Under the pieces are notes generated by a model. That model saw only the letters and a list, made by a program, of their open reading frames with translations, did not search any database and was not told the origin of the DNA. The translations under genes were made by a program, and so were the position numbers. A DNA stretch of 36,470 bases from an uncultured Alphaproteobacteria bacterium (GTDB lineage: Bacteria; Pseudomonadota; Alphaproteobacteria; UBA7879; UBA5542), in contig CAIWGV010000020.1 in assembly GCA_903912365.1 (NCBI GenBank), positions 1-36,470 of the forward strand, in the 5' to 3' direction. Shown here piece after piece: positions 21,862-30,572 of the stretch. Position 1 is the stretch's first letter. Every line of letters starts with the position of its first letter.

Positions 21862-24245
21862 CACCTAGCCATGTATCCATTAGGCATCATCACGTATCCA
21901 TCAGGTATCATCATATATCCATCCGTTGGAAAGGACCCCTCAGAGAAGAACATAGGCCCGTAGGAGGGGTGATAAGGCTGCATCATAGGATATGGCTGTG
22001 ACATATCATATGGCTGATGGGGTGTAAAAGCGGGTGGAAAAGGGGGGTGAAATCTAAAGTCATTGCTGCTTCCTTGCCTGCCTTGTTCCCCTCTAGTTTG
22101 GGAGCCATTTCCTCTTTGGGAAGAAAGCTCCTGGGGCTGTGTGGGGCGAAGTTCTAGGGGAACAATAGCTCTGAGAGGAGTGGGGGGAGAGCCTGTTGTT
22201 TCAGAAGAAGGAGGGCTTGTCTCAAGAAGGTGTTTTTCTATTTTCTCTAATCTTTTTTCCAGAGTAGCTTCCGAAGAGACTTTTGAAGGAGATGTAAGTT
22301 TTTGGGCTGCCACTGACCTGTCTTTTTCTTCTAGGGTTTCCCTGAGTGCGGCGGCTTGGTTTAAGGCTGTTCCCAATTCTTTTTCTAAAGCTATAAAATC
22401 GACAGTCTTTTTTTGTAAGAGCTGGGCCTGAGCATCCCGATCTTTTTCCATAGCCTGTAATTCAGAAATTTTCGCTTTAAGCTCAGATTGGTGAGTCTGA
22501 AGATCCTTTTGAAATTGGAGGAGCCTGGCTTCAAAATTGGCTCTCTCTCGAGGTACCTTTGAAAGATCTCCCGCAGAAGCTCTGTCGGGCTTGTCTTTTT
22601 TTGAATCCAATTCCTGTCTTAAGGCAACAATTGTTTTGTCTTTTTCTTTTAAATCCCGAAGGTGATCGGAATTTTCTTTTCTGAAGGTCAGTATCCCTTC
22701 ATTTAGACTCATGAGATCTTTTCTCTGAGTCTCAATCATAGTATTTTTCTCTCGGATGACAAGTTCTTTTTTATTAAGATCTTCTCTTATCTCTTCCAGC
22801 TGGGAAGATAGCCGGAGCGCATACGCTTTTTCTTCTTGTAGCTCTTTGTTGGGAGAGGCCTTCTTTTCTTTTTTTTGAGGCTTCTTTATTTGCTCTTGGA
22901 GTTTTAGAACCTCCCCTGTTAGAGTAGAGATCTGTTTCTTCAAATCATCCCGTTCTTTAGTTGTTTTTTCCTGTAAATCATCTCGTTCGTCCGTCATCTG
23001 ACAAAGTTTTGGCGCAAGAGGATTCTCTATCTGAACCTCGTAACTTTGGAGAGAGACCAAGGGATTTTTACGAAGAAGTCTTGAAAGACTAGGCCATGTG
23101 GTTTGAGAAAAAGAGAGGAACTCTCCTTCTCTGGATGTGAACTCTATTTTGTTAAGGACATACTGATCATTTTCTGTGGAAAATGAGACTTCAGCTCCCA
23201 TATCAATATTCAGGGTTTGACGTATTTTCGTTAAGGAATGAGTGGAGCCAAGGGATATCATCAAGTGAGCCATCTCATAAGATTCGAAAAAACTCTCCCA
23301 ATCCTTTGGAGGTAGAGGGGAAGAGGACTTCAGGGTTGAGGGATCTTTAATAACTCTAGTTATCTGATCAATCATAGAAATTAGAGGTAAAGCGTGGTCA
23401 TGAAAATTTTGAATAGTATTTAAAAAAACTCTGCAGATACCCGATGTTGTTTCTAGACAAAGAAACCTGCTTGTTTGTTCTAAATTTTTAAAATAGTGTG
23501 CTGAGCAGCTGAAATCAAGGGAGCTTTTGAGGGTATCTAGGGATGCTGAAGGTTCTTTCAGTCCTTCTCCAAGAAGCTGGTCCTCACAAGTAAAGTACCA
23601 CCACTCCACTATATCCTTTATACCTGCAACACTAAGGCTCCCAAGTTGCATTTCAAAGGTATAGGCGGCTTTTATAAAGTCTTTAGCAAAATTCTCAACT
23701 TCATGCTGTTTGGATGTTTGCCATTCACAAAAACAAAAAGGTAATAGGTAAGTGCTTGGGAAACTTTTTAACCCTAGTTCTCCAAAAATAAATTTTAAGA
23801 AAAAAGGACTTTTAAAGCATCCGTCCAGGGAAAAATCTGTAAGATGGAGAGGGCCACTTTTTGCAGAATCTTGGACCTCTCCTAAAATTTTCAATGCATT
23901 TATATAGATCGGTTGGAGAATAGAGACATTTTCCTTCGTCATGAACCCTCTAGCCACGACATAGTCTTCAAAAGTTCTGACAGGAGGACGGCGTGTGCCT
24001 TCTATTGCACGACAAAGGTTCCTAATAATAGTTAAAGTTTCCTGGGTTTTTCCTGAATTCTCAAAGAAGAGGGCTATTTTTTCACCAACAACGTGCCGCT
24101 GGTCTTTGTTTTCTAAGGGACCTACAGAGATTCTTTTTGTGAGAATATGATCCAGGGGCAGGTCTGATGCAGATGACCAAAGAGGAGACGTTAAGGGCAA
24201 TATAAAACCCAAAAATATAACTGACAATATTACCTTAATTTTCAT
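21858..24245 (-). CDS. Large secreted coiled-coil protein with Pro/Tyr/Met tail, function unknown
   Basis: About 795 aa; no family recognised. I choose ATG at 24245 because AGAGG lies 6 nt upstream and the product then begins MKIKVILSVIFLGFILPLTS, a clean signal peptide; the frame opens 33 nt earlier without support. The N-terminal half is globular with several cysteines. Roughly residues 420-670 are long charged heptad-rich helices (such as ERDDLQEKTTKERDDLKKQ), a likely coiled coil. The last 120 residues are Pro-, Gln-, Tyr- and Met-rich, ending in GYMMIPDGYVMMPNGYMARC. It overlaps the TpsB-like gene only at the stops. It is a candidate surface, scaffold or effector protein, by inference from composition only. 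Confidence 0.78.
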   Translation of the reverse strand: MKIKVILSVIFLGFILPLTSPLWSSASDLPLDHILTKRISVGPLENKDQRHVVGEKIALFFENSGKTQETLTIIRNLCRAIEGTRRPPVRTFEDYVVARGFMTKENVSILQPIYINALKILGEVQDSAKSGPLHLTDFSLDGCFKSPFFLKFIFGELGLKSFPSTYLLPFCFCEWQTSKQHEVENFAKDFIKAAYTFEMQLGSLSVAGIKDIVEWWYFTCEDQLLGEGLKEPSASLDTLKSSLDFSCSAHYFKNLEQTSRFLCLETTSGICRVFLNTIQNFHDHALPLISMIDQITRVIKDPSTLKSSSPLPPKDWESFFESYEMAHLMISLGSTHSLTKIRQTLNIDMGAEVSFSTENDQYVLNKIEFTSREGEFLSFSQTTWPSLSRLLRKNPLVSLQSYEVQIENPLAPKLCQMTDERDDLQEKTTKERDDLKKQISTLTGEVLKLQEQIKKPQKKEKKASPNKELQEEKAYALRLSSQLEEIREDLNKKELVIREKNTMIETQRKDLMSLNEGILTFRKENSDHLRDLKEKDKTIVALRQELDSKKDKPDRASAGDLSKVPRERANFEARLLQFQKDLQTHQSELKAKISELQAMEKDRDAQAQLLQKKTVDFIALEKELGTALNQAAALRETLEEKDRSVAAQKLTSPSKVSSEATLEKRLEKIEKHLLETSPPSSETTGSPPTPLRAIVPLELRPTQPQELSSQRGNGSQTRGEQGRQGSSNDFRFHPPFPPAFTPHQPYDMSQPYPMMQPYHPSYGPMFFSEGSFPTDGYMMIPDGYVMMPNGYMARC
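21873..21922. repeat. Short tandem repeat, 21-bp unit, in the coiled-coil gene tail
   Basis: Two 21-bp units (21873-21893 and 21894-21914) and a partial third encode the repeated G-Y-M/V-M-x-P-D/N heptapeptide at the C-terminus. The copies differ at several bases, so the repeat is not recent. Confidence 0.7.
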
Positions 24246-24374
24246 GTTAAACCTCTTTATAAATAGAATAGTAGTCATGAATTAGCAATAGACAGGAAAA
24301 AAGTCAATGGATTATTATTTTTTACACAGAAGAGGGTTCTTGATGATAAAAACAAAATCGGGCCCTTGTTGTGT

Positions 24375-24403
24375 TGCATCGGCACGTGTTTTTTTATATG
24401 ATA
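24375..24403 (+). promoter_or_regulatory. Promoter of the secreted cysteine-containing protein (TTGCAT, 17 bp, TATGAT)
   Basis: TTGCAT (24375-24380) and TATGAT (24398-24403) with a 17-bp spacer containing a 7-T run, 19 bp before the ATG at 24423. AGGTGGGG lies 4 nt before that ATG. Confidence 0.68.
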
Positions 24404-24422
24404 AACCTACAGGTGGGGTTTC

Positions 24423-25151
24423 ATGAACGTAACGTATAAAAAAATTTTAAAGACCGTATGTTTTGTTGTGCTTCTTGTTTCCACTTCTCAATCAGCGCTT
24501 CTTTTCAAAAAAAGTTGTCCCCAACTATCTCCTCAAGATTTATGTGCCTTGGGGCAAGAGGGGAGTAATGCCAACCAAAGCAATTCCCTAAACAACTTAA
24601 AAGTGAGGACAAAAGATAAGCCTTTTTTAAAAAGGGTTTGCACAATGGAGCAAGATCTTTATTTTAAGCGGTCCTCTTCTTCCGGAGGGAAATGCGAGTG
24701 TTCCTATGACATTGTGGGGACCGGTTGGTTTGGTCAGGGGAAAGAGGGGACGGTTGATGCAGGCCGTATTCTTACGATTATGAATCATAGGCCGACACCT
24801 CAGCTGCAATGCCCCATCCTCACGTTTTCTGAAGTTAAGCGTCTTGTCTTTGATACGGGAGCCTCCATCCAGGATAAGAATGGTGTTGAATGGGCTCTCC
24901 ACAAGAACTCTTGGATTCGTACGCATTTGCATACACAGGACTTAAAAGTGCTGAAACGTCGAGCTGGAACCCCCCAGTTTGTGAAGGCTCATAAGGGAAT
25001 CTTTAACAGGTTCTGCACCTACTTTGTTCCGGAAGGAAATTCTCCGTCCCAAAATAACCCAAACAAACTTCGTCCCATCATTATTTTGCAAAGAGAACGT
25101 CCCCTCGGAGTTCCCCCCTCCATTTCTAGAGATCCTATAAAAGGCAATTAA
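24423..25151 (+). CDS. Secreted cysteine-containing protein of unknown function
   Basis: A 242-aa protein not recognised as any family. Residues 1-25 form a signal peptide (ending STSQSA). The mature part has seven cysteines (32, 41, 73, 91, 93, 130, 198), compatible with disulfides and export. C91-E-C93 in SSGGKCECSYDIVGTGWFGQ is a CXC pair. The C-terminus is basic and Pro-rich and ends PISRDPIKGN. Its own good promoter and a strong ribosome binding site (AGGTGGGG, 4 nt before ATG) suggest real and independent expression. The ssb promoter starts right after its stop. No function can be proposed from sequence alone. Confidence 0.72.
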   Translation: MNVTYKKILKTVCFVVLLVSTSQSALLFKKSCPQLSPQDLCALGQEGSNANQSNSLNNLKVRTKDKPFLKRVCTMEQDLYFKRSSSSGGKCECSYDIVGTGWFGQGKEGTVDAGRILTIMNHRPTPQLQCPILTFSEVKRLVFDTGASIQDKNGVEWALHKNSWIRTHLHTQDLKVLKRRAGTPQFVKAHKGIFNRFCTYFVPEGNSPSQNNPNKLRPIIILQRERPLGVPPSISRDPIKGN

Positions 25152-25157
25152 TCTTGC

Positions 25158-25186
25158 TTGAGATTTTGGGGGATATTCTCTATGAT
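25158..25186 (+). promoter_or_regulatory. Promoter of ssb (TTGAGA, 17 bp, TATGAT)
   Basis: TTGAGA (25158-25163) and TATGAT (25181-25186) with 17 bp between, 33 bp before the ssb ATG. It probably also serves gyrA and bolA downstream. Confidence 0.66.
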
Positions 25187-25219
25187 GGGACCGTAATATT
25201 TTAAAGAAGGAATATCTCC

Positions 25220-25678
25220 ATGGCGGGCAGTGTGAATAAAGTTATTTTAGTTGGAAACCTAGGACGTGATCCAGAAATTAGGCATGCATCGGATGGCACC
25301 AAGATCGCTACTTTTTCTGTTGCGACTTCCGAGTCTTGGAAGGACCGCACCACAGGCGAACGCAAAGATCGTACGGAGTGGCATCGGGTGGTTGTTTTTA
25401 ATGACCGTCTGAGCGATGTGGTTGAGAAATATATTAAAAAAGGAACAAAACTTTACATAGAAGGTCAACTTCAAACACGGAAGTGGACGGATACCACAGG
25501 TCAAGAGCGGTACTCTACAGAAGTGGTGTTGTCCAAGTTCCGCGGAGAACTTTCTATACTAGATTCCCGAGGATCCGGATTTGGAGAGGGTGTGTCATCT
25601 GCTGCGGGAGGCTCTGAGTCTTCTCTAGAGGCAGTTGGGGCATCTTTGAGCGATTTGGACGACGAGATTCCTTTTTAA
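25220..25678 (+). CDS. ssb: Single-stranded DNA-binding protein
   Basis: A 152-aa protein with an OB fold at residues 1-110. It begins AGSVNKVILVGNLGRDPEIR and includes WHRVVVFND and YIEGQLQTRKW, all typical SSB segments. A flexible Gly/Ser-rich linker leads to the acidic tip DLDDEIPF, which binds RecQ, PriA, ExoI and other repair proteins. It coats single-stranded DNA during replication, repair and recombination. The ribosome binding site AGAAGGA lies 8 nt before the ATG. gyrA follows 40 nt downstream, the order found in many alphaproteobacteria, although uvrA, usually upstream, is not here. Confidence 0.97.
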   Translation: MAGSVNKVILVGNLGRDPEIRHASDGTKIATFSVATSESWKDRTTGERKDRTEWHRVVVFNDRLSDVVEKYIKKGTKLYIEGQLQTRKWTDTTGQERYSTEVVLSKFRGELSILDSRGSGFGEGVSSAAGGSESSLEAVGASLSDLDDEIPF

Positions 25679-25718
25679 GCGTTGATACTACTTAACCCAT
25701 ATAACCATAGAGAGTTGC

Positions 25719-28445
25719 ATGTCTGAGACAGAATTAGCTTCTATTTCGCCCATTAGTCTCGAAGAAGAGATGAAGAAGTCCTATTTGGACTATGCCATGA
25801 GCGTTATCGTGAGTCGGGCTTTGCCGGACGTACGGGATGGGTTAAAGCCTGTTCATCGGCGCATCCTATATTCCATGAAAGAAGTGGGGCTAGAATACAA
25901 TCGCCCCTATCGTAAATCTGCTCGTGTTGTGGGAGATGTGATGGGTAAGTACCATCCCCACGGAGACCAAGCCATTTATAATGCCATGGTGCGCATGGCG
26001 CAACCTTTCTCCATGAGCTTAATGTTGGTGGATGGACAAGGAAACTACGGGTCCATGGATGGAGATCCCGCGGCGGCCATGCGATATACGGAAGCCCGTC
26101 TTTCCCACCCTGCCCATTTTCTGCTTGAGGATATTGATAAGGACACGGTTGATTTTCAGCCTAACTATGATGAAAGCACCAAGGAACCCGTCGTCTTGCC
26201 AGCGCGATTTCCAAATTTGCTGGTGAATGGAGCCGGAGGAATCGCTGTGGGAATGGCCACCAATATTCCGCCCCATAATTTGGGCGAAGTGATTGATGGA
26301 TGCTATGCCTATATGGATAATCCAGACATTTCCATTGAAGAACTCCTTCAGTACATTCCAGGGCCTGATTTTCCAACGGGGGGAGAGATCCTAGGGCGGG
26401 AAGGCATTTTCAGAGCGTACCAAACGGGCCATGCCTCTTTCGTTATTCGGGCGAAAGCGCACTTTGAGGAAAATCAAAAGGATCGAGAGTCTGTTGTCTT
26501 TACAGAAATTCCCTACCAGGCCAACAAAGCCAAGCTCATGGAGAAAATTGCAGAGCTTGTAAACAACAAGGTTATTGAGGGGATTTCTGATCTTCGGGAT
26601 GAATCAGACCGAGACGGCGTCCGCATGGTGGTGGAATTAAAAAGGGATGCAGACCCCCATGTGATCCTGAACCAGCTTTATAAGTACACGCTTCTCCAGG
26701 ATACCTTCGGCGCTAACATGTTGTCTCTTTATAAGGGGCAGCCTCTTCTCATGACCCTCAAGGAAATGATTGCAGCCTTTATTGAATTCCGGGAAGAGGT
26801 GATCACTAAAAGAACGCGGTTTGAGTTGGGGAAAGAACGGGATCGCGGACAGATTTTGATAGGCCTTGGTTTGGCTGTGGCAAATCTGGATGAAGTGATT
26901 GCGCTAATTCGCAAGGCAGCGGATCCAAGTCTTGCGAAAGAGCAGCTGATGGCACGGTCGTGGCCCATTCACGATATTCGAGAATTTATCAGTCTCATTG
27001 AGGTCTCTGAACAGCAATTTGGAGAGACATATAAGTTGTCAGAGCGGCAAGCGAAAGCCATTTTGGATTTGCGGTTGCACCGGTTAACAGGTCTTGAGCG
27101 GGAAAAGATTTTAGAAGAGCTTAAGGATCTTCTAGAGCGGGTCAAACACTACATTTTCGTGCTCTCAAACCGGTCTGAAATCTTCCGTCTTATGAAGGAA
27201 GAGCTGGCGGACATTAAGGCAAAGTTTGCAGTTCCTCGGCGATCCCAGATCATTGATGGGGAAATCACGACAGATCTTGAAAACCTCATTCAGAGAGAAG
27301 ACATGGTGGTGACGGTGAGCCACGCAGGCTACATCAAGCGCGTCCCTCTTTCTACTTATCGAGCCCAACGGCGCGGTGGAAAAGGGCGAAGTGGCATGCA
27401 GACACGGGAAGAAGATTTCGTGGAGCAGATGTTCGTGTCCAACACCCACACGCCCATCCTGTTTTTCTCGTCCCTTGGAAAAGTTTATGTCTTAAAAGTT
27501 TACAGATTGCCTTTGGGAAGCGCCACCTCTAAAGGTAAGGCACTGATCAATCTTCTGCCCCTCGAGAAGGATGAGAAGATTTCTACCATTATGCCGCTGT
27601 CAGGGGATGAATCCACCTGGAATGACTTGCACATTATGTTTGTCACTTCCAGTGGAAATGTTCGAAAGAACCTATTGTCAGACTTCTTAAATATCCGGGC
27701 CAATGGCAAAATTGCCATGAAGCTGGATGAGGGAGAATACTTAGTGTCCGTTGCTACTTGTCATGAGGAGAGCGACGTGTTTATTTCCACCAAAGAAGGG
27801 CGCTGTATCCGATTCTCTGCCACAGATATCCGGGTCTTCGTGGGTCGAAATTCTAACGGCGTTCGGGGCATTCGCCTTCAGGGCGAAGACTACGTGGTCT
27901 CCATGTGTATTTTGACCCATGGCAACTTTACCATTGAAGAGCGGGATCTCTATCTCCGTCAAGTGCGTGCCCTGCGCGGCATGGAAGAGGGAGCAGACCC
28001 CTCGGGACATTTGGCGTCCATGCTCTCAGAGGCGCGTTATAAGGAGATGGCCGAGCAGGAGCAGTTTATTCTGACGGTATCAGAAAAAGGATTTGGGAAG
28101 AGGACTTCAGCCTACGAGTACCGCATTACCGGTCGTGGAGGGCAGGGCATTACGAACATGGATCTCTCTGACAAAACGGGGCTCATTGTGGCCAGCTTCC
28201 CGGTGGAAGGAGACAACCATCTCATGCTGGTGACGGGTAGTGGGCAACTGATCCGGTCTCGGGTTAATGAAATCCGCATTGCCGGGCGCCGCACCAAGGG
28301 TGTACGCCTCTTCCGTCTAGATGATTCAGAAGTCATTGTATCTGCTGAACGTATTTTTGAGGATATGGATGAAGAAACTCTGGATCAAATCGAAGGGATT
28401 GAGGGAGCTGAGGGCGGAGAAATTTTGCCTGAAGGGGAAATCTAA
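25719..28445 (+). CDS. gyrA: DNA gyrase subunit A
   Basis: A 908-aa subunit that breaks and rejoins DNA so that gyrase can introduce negative supercoils. The winged-helix/tower domain is intact with catalytic Y123 in [11 protein letters not shown], and the C-terminal beta-pinwheel begins near 530 with the GyrA box QRRGGKG at 550-556, diagnostic of gyrase rather than topoisomerase IV. The quinolone-determining region reads [20 protein letters not shown]. Positions matching E. coli Ser83 and Asp87 are Q84 (CAA) and N88 (AAT). Asn at the second position is a known resistance substitution in other species. The ribosome binding site AGAGAG lies 4 nt before ATG. It likely shares a transcript with ssb and bolA. 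Confidence 0.97.
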   Translation: MSETELASISPISLEEEMKKSYLDYAMSVIVSRALPDVRDGLKPVHRRILYSMKEVGLEYNRPYRKSARVVGDVMGKYHPHGDQAIYNAMVRMAQPFSMSLMLVDGQGNYGSMDGDPAAAMRYTEARLSHPAHFLLEDIDKDTVDFQPNYDESTKEPVVLPARFPNLLVNGAGGIAVGMATNIPPHNLGEVIDGCYAYMDNPDISIEELLQYIPGPDFPTGGEILGREGIFRAYQTGHASFVIRAKAHFEENQKDRESVVFTEIPYQANKAKLMEKIAELVNNKVIEGISDLRDESDRDGVRMVVELKRDADPHVILNQLYKYTLLQDTFGANMLSLYKGQPLLMTLKEMIAAFIEFREEVITKRTRFELGKERDRGQILIGLGLAVANLDEVIALIRKAADPSLAKEQLMARSWPIHDIREFISLIEVSEQQFGETYKLSERQAKAILDLRLHRLTGLEREKILEELKDLLERVKHYIFVLSNRSEIFRLMKEELADIKAKFAVPRRSQIIDGEITTDLENLIQREDMVVTVSHAGYIKRVPLSTYRAQRRGGKGRSGMQTREEDFVEQMFVSNTHTPILFFSSLGKVYVLKVYRLPLGSATSKGKALINLLPLEKDEKISTIMPLSGDESTWNDLHIMFVTSSGNVRKNLLSDFLNIRANGKIAMKLDEGEYLVSVATCHEESDVFISTKEGRCIRFSATDIRVFVGRNSNGVRGIRLQGEDYVVSMCILTHGNFTIEERDLYLRQVRALRGMEEGADPSGHLASMLSEARYKEMAEQEQFILTVSEKGFGKRTSAYEYRITGRGGQGITNMDLSDKTGLIVASFPVEGDNHLMLVTGSGQLIRSRVNEIRIAGRRTKGVRLFRLDDSEVIVSAERIFEDMDEETLDQIEGIEGAEGGEILPEGEI

Positions 28446-28456
28446 CGTTCCTTGAT

Positions 28457-28711
28457 ATGAAAGAAACACTTCATCAAAAACTTGTCGCGGCCTTTCATCC
28501 TCTCCATCTAGAAGTGATTGACCAGTCCGCAGCCCATCACGGACATAAAGAAGCGGGATCTGGCGGGAATAGTCACTTTAAAATTATTCTGGTGTCCAAA
28601 GCGTTTGAAGGAAAATCTCCCCTTGAACGACATCGGTTGGTGTATGAGTGTTTAGCGGAAGAGATTAAACAGATTCATGCGGTGCAGTTGGACCTTCGGC
28701 CGACCTTATAA
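28457..28711 (+). CDS. BolA/IbaG-family protein
   Basis: An 84-aa BolA-fold protein. HLEVIDQSAAHHGHKEAG is followed by SHFKIILVSKAFEGKSPLER and HRLVYECLAEEIKQIHAVQL, the conserved core of the family including the His residues that bind a [2Fe-2S] cluster together with a monothiol glutaredoxin. In bacteria BolA proteins link iron-sulfur status to stress and morphology. The start is 11 nt after the gyrA stop, without a strong ribosome binding site, so coupled translation is likely. The bidirectional terminator follows 24 nt downstream. Confidence 0.92.
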   Translation: MKETLHQKLVAAFHPLHLEVIDQSAAHHGHKEAGSGGNSHFKIILVSKAFEGKSPLERHRLVYECLAEEIKQIHAVQLDLRPTL

Positions 28712-28734
28712 TACCATTCTTTTTCTAGGCATAA

Positions 28735-28772
28735 AAAAACTCCCCCTAGGAATAAACCCAGAGGGAGTTTTT
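28735..28772. terminator. Bidirectional intrinsic terminator between bolA and cspA
   Basis: AAAAACTCCC (28735-28744) pairs with GGGAGTTTTT (28763-28772) in a 10-bp stem. Reading plus it ends in five T (bolA side); reading minus it ends in seven T (cspA side). It separates two convergent transcripts. Confidence 0.85.
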
Positions 28773-28787
28773 GAAGTACTATCTTAA

Positions 28788-28991
28788 CTATAGAGTCTTG
28801 ATATTAACTGCGGAAACTTTTCCCTTGTTTGTTGCAAGTTCAAAGCTAACACGTTGACCTTCATTAAGAGTGTGCAATCCTGCTCTCTCGAGAGCTGTGA
28901 TGTGAACGAAAACATCCTTGCCACCTTCTTCTGGTTGAATGAATCCAAATCCCTTTGTAGGGTTGAACCACTTTACTGTGCCGTTTGCCAT
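28788..28991 (-). CDS. Cold-shock-domain protein (CspA family)
   Basis: A 67-aa single cold-shock domain. It begins [20 protein letters not shown], with RNP1 KGFGFI at 13-18 and RNP2 VFVHI at 27-31, so the RNA/DNA-binding aromatic patch is complete. Such proteins act as RNA chaperones; some are cold-induced and others constitutive, and the sequence cannot tell which paralogue this is. The ribosome binding site AAAAGGAAAAAG lies just upstream. The leader of more than 100 nt before the ATG includes hairpins, as in thermoregulated csp messages. Confidence 0.96.
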   Translation of the reverse strand: MANGTVKWFNPTKGFGFIQPEEGGKDVFVHITALERAGLHTLNEGQRVSFELATNKGKVSAVNIKTL

Positions 28992-29150
28992 AGTCTTTTT
29001 CCTTTTATTTAACGGTTAACAATCAGAAACAGAGATTTCTCTCTCTTTCTGCAGGTTATCAATATGATCTTGACGATCACCTCTTGGGAGAAACACTAGA
29101 AAACTAAAAGGAAAATTTTAGGAATATCAAAAGATAGTACTGAAAAACTT
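28992..29150 (-). promoter_or_regulatory. Promoter and structured 5' leader of the cold-shock gene (putative)
   Basis: A candidate promoter on the minus strand is TTGATA, 16 bp, TACTAT (about 29163-29136). The leader that would follow is about 130 nt. It can form TGATC-GTCAA-GATCA (29065-29079) and a longer hairpin with a GAAA tetraloop (about 29024-29049). Long leaders are known to control csp mRNAs; here the promoter is only moderately convincing. Confidence 0.4.
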
Positions 29151-29243
29151 TGTCGTATCAATAGTGAACCCTTAAGAGTTATCTCTAACCTAATCCCCAC
29201 GCTACACCTTCAAATTCCAAAAGTCAAGAAAATAAGCCGATGG

Positions 29244-29876
29244 CTATTTCAAGAAGAACAGTTTCGCAAAAGTATAGAGACCATAAGAGAATATGCCGGC
29301 CCCGGAAATTCGGTTCACATATTTAAAAACAGCCATATTGGAACGGGTATGTACAAAATTTACGAAAGAGGTCAAAATAACCCACCACGTCATGGCCCCC
29401 ACAATAACACCTAAAACCAACTGGGTGATTTGAGAGTTCATTAGGGGAGTATCAAAAACGCCATAGGTTGTGAACATGCCAATGAAAAGAAAAGTGGTCA
29501 TGGGAGAGGCAAATGTTAAAAGGAGGGTGCTGGAAAAAGAAGCAAAAAGGCTTCGCTTCTGAGGGGCCTTCTCTTTTGTTGAGGGAATAGGGCTCCGGAA
29601 TATCTTTGCCCCTAAGTAAATAAGAACGCATCCGCCTAGGCTATAAAACCAAAAGGCGTAGTCATTGATAAACTGCTGAATAAAAGTGGAGCTAATGGAG
29701 GCAATCCAGCTATAGAACCCATCGGCTAGAGAGACACCAACGCCCGCAGCGATACCACACAGAAGGCCGTAGGCCAGGGTCTGTCGGATACAAAAGATGG
29801 CTACAGGACCAATGGGGGCGGCGACAGAAAACCCAACCAAAAAACCTTTAATGAAATAATAAGGTAGTGCGTCCAT
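29244..29876 (-). CDS. LysE/RhtB-family amino-acid exporter
   Basis: A 210-aa membrane protein with about six helices. The N-terminal signature FLVGFSVAAPIGPVAIFCIR and GIAAGVGVSLADGFYSWIA are characteristic of the LysE/RhtB family, which exports amino acids or derivatives by proton antiport. Substrate cannot be predicted. A gap of internal, charged residues near 95-110 (STKEKAPQKRS) is the usual central cytoplasmic loop. The ATG at 29876 has AGAGGAGG 5 nt upstream and its own promoter. Confidence 0.93.
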   Translation of the reverse strand: MDALPYYFIKGFLVGFSVAAPIGPVAIFCIRQTLAYGLLCGIAAGVGVSLADGFYSWIASISSTFIQQFINDYAFWFYSLGGCVLIYLGAKIFRSPIPSTKEKAPQKRSLFASFSSTLLLTFASPMTTFLFIGMFTTYGVFDTPLMNSQITQLVLGVIVGAMTWWVILTSFVNFVHTRSNMAVFKYVNRISGAGIFSYGLYTFAKLFFLK

Positions 29877-29909
29877 ATTGGCCTCCTCTTGTACATATCA
29901 AACAATCAC

Positions 29910-29938
29910 ATTCTAAAGAGGTTTTCGGGGGGAAACAA
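29910..29938 (-). promoter_or_regulatory. Promoter of the LysE-type gene (TTGTTT, 17 bp, TAGAAT)
   Basis: On the minus strand, TTGTTT (29938-29933), a 17-bp spacer and TAGAAT (29915-29910), 33 bp before the ATG. It begins just after the greA stop, so the exporter can be transcribed independently of greA. Confidence 0.58.
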
Positions 29939-29954
29939 GAAGGATTAAAAGAAA

Positions 29955-30428
29955 TTAAACAAATTCAATCTGAAGAATCTTGTATCCTTTGTCGCCACGG
30001 GGAGTAGGAACCTCAACAACGGAATTTTTTGATTTCCCAATGAGGCCTCGAGCAAGGGGGGAGGTGACAGAGAGAAGCCCTTTTTTGATATCGGCCTCAT
30101 CGGCACCCACGATCTGATACTTTAAAACTTCCGCCGTGTCTTCATCTTTAATTGTAACAGTGGCGCCAAATTTGACGGAATCTCCAGAAAGCTTGGTAAA
30201 GTCGATAACTTCCGCGCGACTTACCTTGTTCTCTAATTCACCAATGCGTCCCTCGATAAAGGACTGACGTTCGCGGGCTGCATGATATTCAGCGTTTTCA
30301 GAGAGGTCCCCGTGGGCGCGTGCCTCCTCAATGGCCTTAATAATAGCGGGCCGTTCAAAAAATTTTAATTGCTTTAATTCTTCCTCTAATCTTTTCAATC
30401 CGGAAGCTGTTAAGGGGACTCTTTCCAT
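29955..30428 (-). CDS. greA: Transcription elongation factor GreA
   Basis: GreA enters the RNA polymerase secondary channel and stimulates cleavage of backtracked RNA. The 157-aa product from ATG at 30428 matches the usual 158-aa length. The N-terminal coiled coil includes [20 protein letters not shown], with the acidic tip D and E that coordinates the catalytic metal, and the C-terminal FKBP-like domain ends [15 protein letters not shown] lies 7 nt before this ATG; the frame extends 42 nt further upstream without support and with a non-conserved sequence. lpxL-like gene lies upstream, lysE-type gene downstream. Confidence 0.96.
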   Translation of the reverse strand: MERVPLTASGLKRLEEELKQLKFFERPAIIKAIEEARAHGDLSENAEYHAARERQSFIEGRIGELENKVSRAEVIDFTKLSGDSVKFGATVTIKDEDTAEVLKYQIVGADEADIKKGLLSVTSPLARGLIGKSKNSVVEVPTPRGDKGYKILQIEFV

Positions 30429-30572
30429 CGCACTGTCCTTTCTGTGACGTCCGACATTACTACAAAACATCCGTAAAAATCAAGTTCTAAATGGGAGAAA
30501 GGTATGTCTTTGTTCTATCAACAGGAGATTCTACAGGGTAATTTCTTGAGTTTTATAGGGGGTTTTCAAAGC

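Noticed and set aside
24246-24278. Extended start of the coiled-coil protein at 24278
   Set aside because: Starting there would bury the signal peptide; ATG at 24245 has AGAGG at good spacing.
30429-30470. Extended GreA N-terminus from 30470
   Set aside because: The extension is unconserved and lacks a ribosome binding site; the product from 30428 has standard GreA length with AAAGGA upstream.
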